The notes under the pieces are model-generated. The model saw only the letters and a list, made by a program, of their open reading frames with translations. It had not been told where the DNA came from and made no database searches. Positions 61,728-64,000 of a stretch of 64,000 bases of DNA are shown here, piece after piece (position 1 is the first letter of the stretch; every line of letters starts with the position of its first letter). This DNA is from Thiosulfatihalobacter marinus (lineage in GTDB: Bacteria; Pseudomonadota; Alphaproteobacteria; Rhodobacterales; Rhodobacteraceae). The DNA is taken from contig NZ_JAECRZ010000001.1 of NCBI RefSeq assembly GCF_016019955.1, positions 248,001 to 312,000 of the forward strand. The letters run 5' to 3'. A program made the position numbers and the translations under genes.

Positions 61728-62614
61728 TGGCTTTCCAAGACGCATTGCGCACCCATCTGGAGACCGGGCTGACCACGGTGGCGCGCGCCTGGGGGATCAC
61801 GCGCGCGGACGGCGAGGCGTTCGGGTTTACCGACCATGATCGGGATCTGACCTTTGAGGGGCTGACATTTCGCGCGCAAAGCGGATTGTCGGCCGGCGCG
61901 CTGGAGCAAAGCTCTGGCCTGTCGATCGACAATACCGAGGCGCTGGGCGTGCTGAGCGATTTGTCGATCAGGGAAGAAGATATCGATGCGGGCCGGTATG
62001 ACGGCGCGCAGGTGGTGGCCTGGCTGGTGAACTGGGCCGATGTGCGCGAGCGCAGCTTGCTTTTTCGCGGCGGCATCGGTGAAATCCGGCGGTCGGGCGG
62101 GGCGTTTCGTGCCGAATTGCGCGGGCTGTCGGAAGCCTTGAACCAGCCCATGGGCCGGGTTTACCAAAAGCCGTGTACGGCGGTTCTGGGGGATGCACAG
62201 TGCCGGTTCGACACGGCGCAGGGCGGGTATTTTGCGCGGCTGGATGTCGCAGAGTTGGAGGACAACCGGATCTTTCGCTGGGTCGGGCTGGGCGATTTTG
62301 AGCCGGGCTGGTTCACCAACGGGTTCACGACCATCGAAACCGGCGCGGCGCAGGGGCTGTCGGGAACCGTCAAGCGCGACTATGTGGATGGCGAGGGCAG
62401 GCGGATCCTGGAATTGTGGGAACCGATCCGCGCCGCGGTGCAGCCCGGCGACAGGGTCCACCTGGTGGCCGGGTGTGACAAGCGGTTCGAAACCTGCCGG
62501 TTGAAGTTTTCCAATGCGCTGAACTTTCAGGGATTCCCGGATATCCCCGGGGAGGATTGGTTGACCAGCTACCCGGTGCGGGCGGGCGACAATTCAGGCG
62601 GGAGTCGCCGCTGA
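61727..62614 (+). CDS. GTA gp13, baseplate hub protein (DUF2163)
   Basis: A 295-residue DUF2163/phage BR0599-like protein. ITRADGEAFGFTDHDRDLTFEGLTF opens the domain and Cys pairs in KPCTAVLGDAQCRFD and GCDKRFETCRLKFSN are conserved; a metal or iron-sulfur site at these four Cys is reported for the RcGTA hub and is plausible here. It overlaps both neighbours by one base (TGATG), a sign of strict coupling. Confidence 0.92.
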   Translation: MAFQDALRTHLETGLTTVARAWGITRADGEAFGFTDHDRDLTFEGLTFRAQSGLSAGALEQSSGLSIDNTEALGVLSDLSIREEDIDAGRYDGAQVVAWLVNWADVRERSLLFRGGIGEIRRSGGAFRAELRGLSEALNQPMGRVYQKPCTAVLGDAQCRFDTAQGGYFARLDVAELEDNRIFRWVGLGDFEPGWFTNGFTTIETGAAQGLSGTVKRDYVDGEGRRILELWEPIRAAVQPGDRVHLVAGCDKRFETCRLKFSNALNFQGFPDIPGEDWLTSYPVRAGDNSGGSRR

Positions 62615-63054
62615 TGGATGAATTTTCCGCGCGTGTGGTGGCCGAGGCGCGCAGCTGGATCGGAACGCCCTATGTGCATCAGGCCGCCCGAAAGGGGGCG
62701 GGCACGGATTGCCTTGGCCTGATACGGGGCGTGTGGCGGCATCTTTACGGCGAAGAACCCGAGCGGGCTCCGGCCTATAGTCGGGACTGGTCGGAGCCGC
62801 AGGGTGACGAACGGCTTTGGGCCGCGGCGCGGCGGCATTTGCTGGCGCGCCCATTGGACACGCTGGCGCCGGGAGGCGTGGTGTTGTTCCGCATGAAGGC
62901 CGGTTGCGTGGCCAAACACCTGGGTGTGGTGGCGCAGACCGGCGCCAATGCGAGCTTTGTGCACGCCTATTCGGGCCACGGAGTGGTGGAAAGCCCAATG
63001 AGCGCGCCGTGGCGTCGGCGCGTGGTCGCCTGTTTCGAATTTCCAAGGAGTTGA
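62614..63054 (+). CDS. GTA gp14, NlpC/P60-type cell wall peptidase
   Basis: A 146-residue peptidase at the tail tip. The catalytic Cys is in GAGTDCLGLIRGVWR and the His in AKHLGVVAQTG, with FVHAYSGHGVVE following. It would cut recipient peptidoglycan peptide links during DNA delivery. Start ATG 62614 overlaps the gp13 stop. Confidence 0.93.
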   Translation: MDEFSARVVAEARSWIGTPYVHQAARKGAGTDCLGLIRGVWRHLYGEEPERAPAYSRDWSEPQGDERLWAAARRHLLARPLDTLAPGGVVLFRMKAGCVAKHLGVVAQTGANASFVHAYSGHGVVESPMSAPWRRRVVACFEFPRS

Positions 63055-63057
63055 ACA

Positions 63058-64000
63058 ATGGCAACTGTAGTTTTGGCGGCGGCTGGCGCCGCGATTGGCG
63101 GCGGGCTGGGCGGCGGAATTGCCGGGGTCTCGTCGGTTGCGATCGGGCGGCTTGTGGGCGCAACGGCCGGCCGGTTGATCGATCAGGCCATTCTGGGCAA
63201 CGGCTCGAATGTGGTGGAAACCGGCAGGATTGACCGGTTTCGCCTGACGGGATCCGCCGAGGGCGCCGCCGTGTCGCGGGTTTATGGCCGGATGCGGGTT
63301 GCCGGGCAGGTGATATGGGCCTCGCAGTTCATGGAGACTGTCTCGGTTTCGGGTGGTGGCAAGGGGGCGCCGACCCAGCCCAAGACGCGATCCTACAGCT
63401 ATTCCGTTTCGCTTGCGATTGCCTTGTGTGAAGGTGAGATCCGGGACGTGGGGCGTGTCTGGGCGGATGGGATCGAGCTGTCCAGATCCGATTTGAACAT
63501 GCGGGTCTATACCGGCAGCGCGGATCAGTTGCCGGACCCCAAGATGGAGGCCATCGAGGGGGCGGGGAACGTACCCGCCCATCGCGGCACGGCCTATGTC
63601 GTGTTCGAGGATCTGGCGCTGGAGCCATTTGGCAACAGGGTACCCCGGTTCAATTTCGAGATTGTGCGCGGGACGCCCGAAGGCGTCGTGGATGCCGGAT
63701 CGGACATGGGCCGCAGCGTACAGGCTGTCGCCCTGATGCCCGGGACGGGTGAATACGCGCTGGCCACGACCCCGGTGCGCTTGCAGGTGGGGCCGGGACA
63801 TTTTCAGGCCACCAACGAACACACCCCGTCCGGCAAGACCGATTTTGTAACCTCTGTCGATGCGATCGAGGCGGAACTGCCCAATTGCGGTTCCGCCTCG
63901 CTTGTCGTCAGCTGGTTTGGCAATGATCTGCGCGCCGCACAATGCGAATTGCGCCCCAAGGTGGAGCAAACCGAACTGGACGGTGACACCATGCCCTGGG
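63058..64000 (+). CDS. GTA gp15, baseplate 'megatron' protein, N-terminal part
   Basis: The last gene is cut by the window edge; 314 residues are visible. It starts MATVVLAAAGAAIGGGLGGGIAG after AAGGAG, has an amphipathic Gly/Ala N-terminus and then SAEGAAVSRVYGRMRVAGQVIWASQF and RSYSYSVSLAIALCEGEIRDVGRVWADG, the GTA host-specificity/TIM-barrel protein signature. The complete protein normally exceeds 1000 residues and penetrates the recipient envelope. Confidence 0.9.
   Translation, partial: MATVVLAAAGAAIGGGLGGGIAGVSSVAIGRLVGATAGRLIDQAILGNGSNVVETGRIDRFRLTGSAEGAAVSRVYGRMRVAGQVIWASQFMETVSVSGGGKGAPTQPKTRSYSYSVSLAIALCEGEIRDVGRVWADGIELSRSDLNMRVYTGSADQLPDPKMEAIEGAGNVPAHRGTAYVVFEDLALEPFGNRVPRFNFEIVRGTPEGVVDAGSDMGRSVQAVALMPGTGEYALATTPVRLQVGPGHFQATNEHTPSGKTDFVTSVDAIEAELPNCGSASLVVSWFGNDLRAAQCELRPKVEQTELDGDTMPW

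Larger units (their letters stand above)
53029..64000 (+). mobile_element. RcGTA-type gene transfer agent structural cluster, right end cut by window
   Basis: Sixteen consecutive plus-strand genes with short gaps or overlaps reproduce the order of the Rhodobacter capsulatus GTA: terminases, portal, gp3.5, protease, capsid, gp6-gp15. GTAs package random host DNA into small tailed particles. No integrase, repressor, replication or lysogeny gene and no att site are seen, and base composition matches the host, as expected for a vertically inherited GTA. Confidence 0.93.

Noticed and set aside
53029-64000. Interpretation as an active prophage
   Set aside because: No integrase, repressor, replication or lysis gene and no attachment site in the visible part; gene order and the short tape measure match the GTA type.
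1-64000. tRNA or rRNA genes
   Set aside because: No cloverleaf with a convincing T-loop and acceptor stem, and no rRNA segment, was found on reading both strands by eye; a tRNA scan would settle this.

Overview
The window looks like a chromosomal segment of a high-GC alphaproteobacterium of the order Rhodobacterales (Roseobacter/Rhodobacter group). Three things point there: a SAM/SAH-type riboswitch directly upstream of metK, an RcGTA-type gene transfer agent (GTA) cluster at the right end, and family gene orders such as phoH-ybeY-corC-lnt-metK and aroA-cmk-rpsA-ihfB. Most of the window is housekeeping DNA. The assignment rests on reading protein motifs and layout; no database search was run. 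Left part (1-13 kb): the end of phoH, then two minus-strand genes (a PiuC-type Fe(II)/2-oxoglutarate hydroxylase and a secreted protein) that separate phoH from ybeY-corC-lnt. Next come metK with its riboswitch, a BASS-type transporter, trmB, an amidohydrolase, aroA, two tandem paralogous membrane proteins, cmk and an aldo/keto reductase. Around 13-20.4 kb: an acyl-CoA ligase on the minus strand, then a complex rpsA leader (a short promoter-to-terminator unit plus four 35-bp hairpin repeats), rpsA, ihfB, a LapA-type protein, trpF and trpB. Around 20.6-22.4 kb is the least explained locus: two secreted PepSY-like proteins with very acidic low-complexity tails, followed by a membrane-anchored LuxR-type regulator. 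From 22.3 to 36.6 kb there is a run of mostly single genes: DUF2237, two VOC proteins, an FAD oxidoreductase, a beta-lactamase-fold serine hydrolase, DUF2332-pth, an FkbM methyltransferase, rplY, a sulfotransferase, an lldD-type dehydrogenase, an MttB-family methyltransferase, trpA, a PagL-like outer membrane protein and ychF. From 36.7 to 52.8 kb: a branched-chain amino acid type ABC transporter (two permeases and two ATPases, no binding protein seen), a porin, trigger factor, a transglycosylase lipoprotein with a glycosyltransferase-like gene, rpsF-rpsR-rplI, and the fatty acid synthesis genes fabD, fabG, acpP and fabF with mltG. A HisA paralogue sits between acpP and fabF. From 52.9 kb to the right edge is the GTA structural cluster in canonical order: small and large terminase, portal, gp3.5, prohead protease, capsid, gp6 connector, gp7, tail terminator, major tail protein, gp10/gp10.1 chaperones, short tape measure, gp12 distal tail, gp13 hub, gp14 peptidase and the start of gp15. 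No integrase, repressor, replication gene or attachment site is visible, which fits a domesticated GTA better than an active prophage. Its leader carries a plausible sigma70-like promoter followed by a terminator-like hairpin before the first gene.
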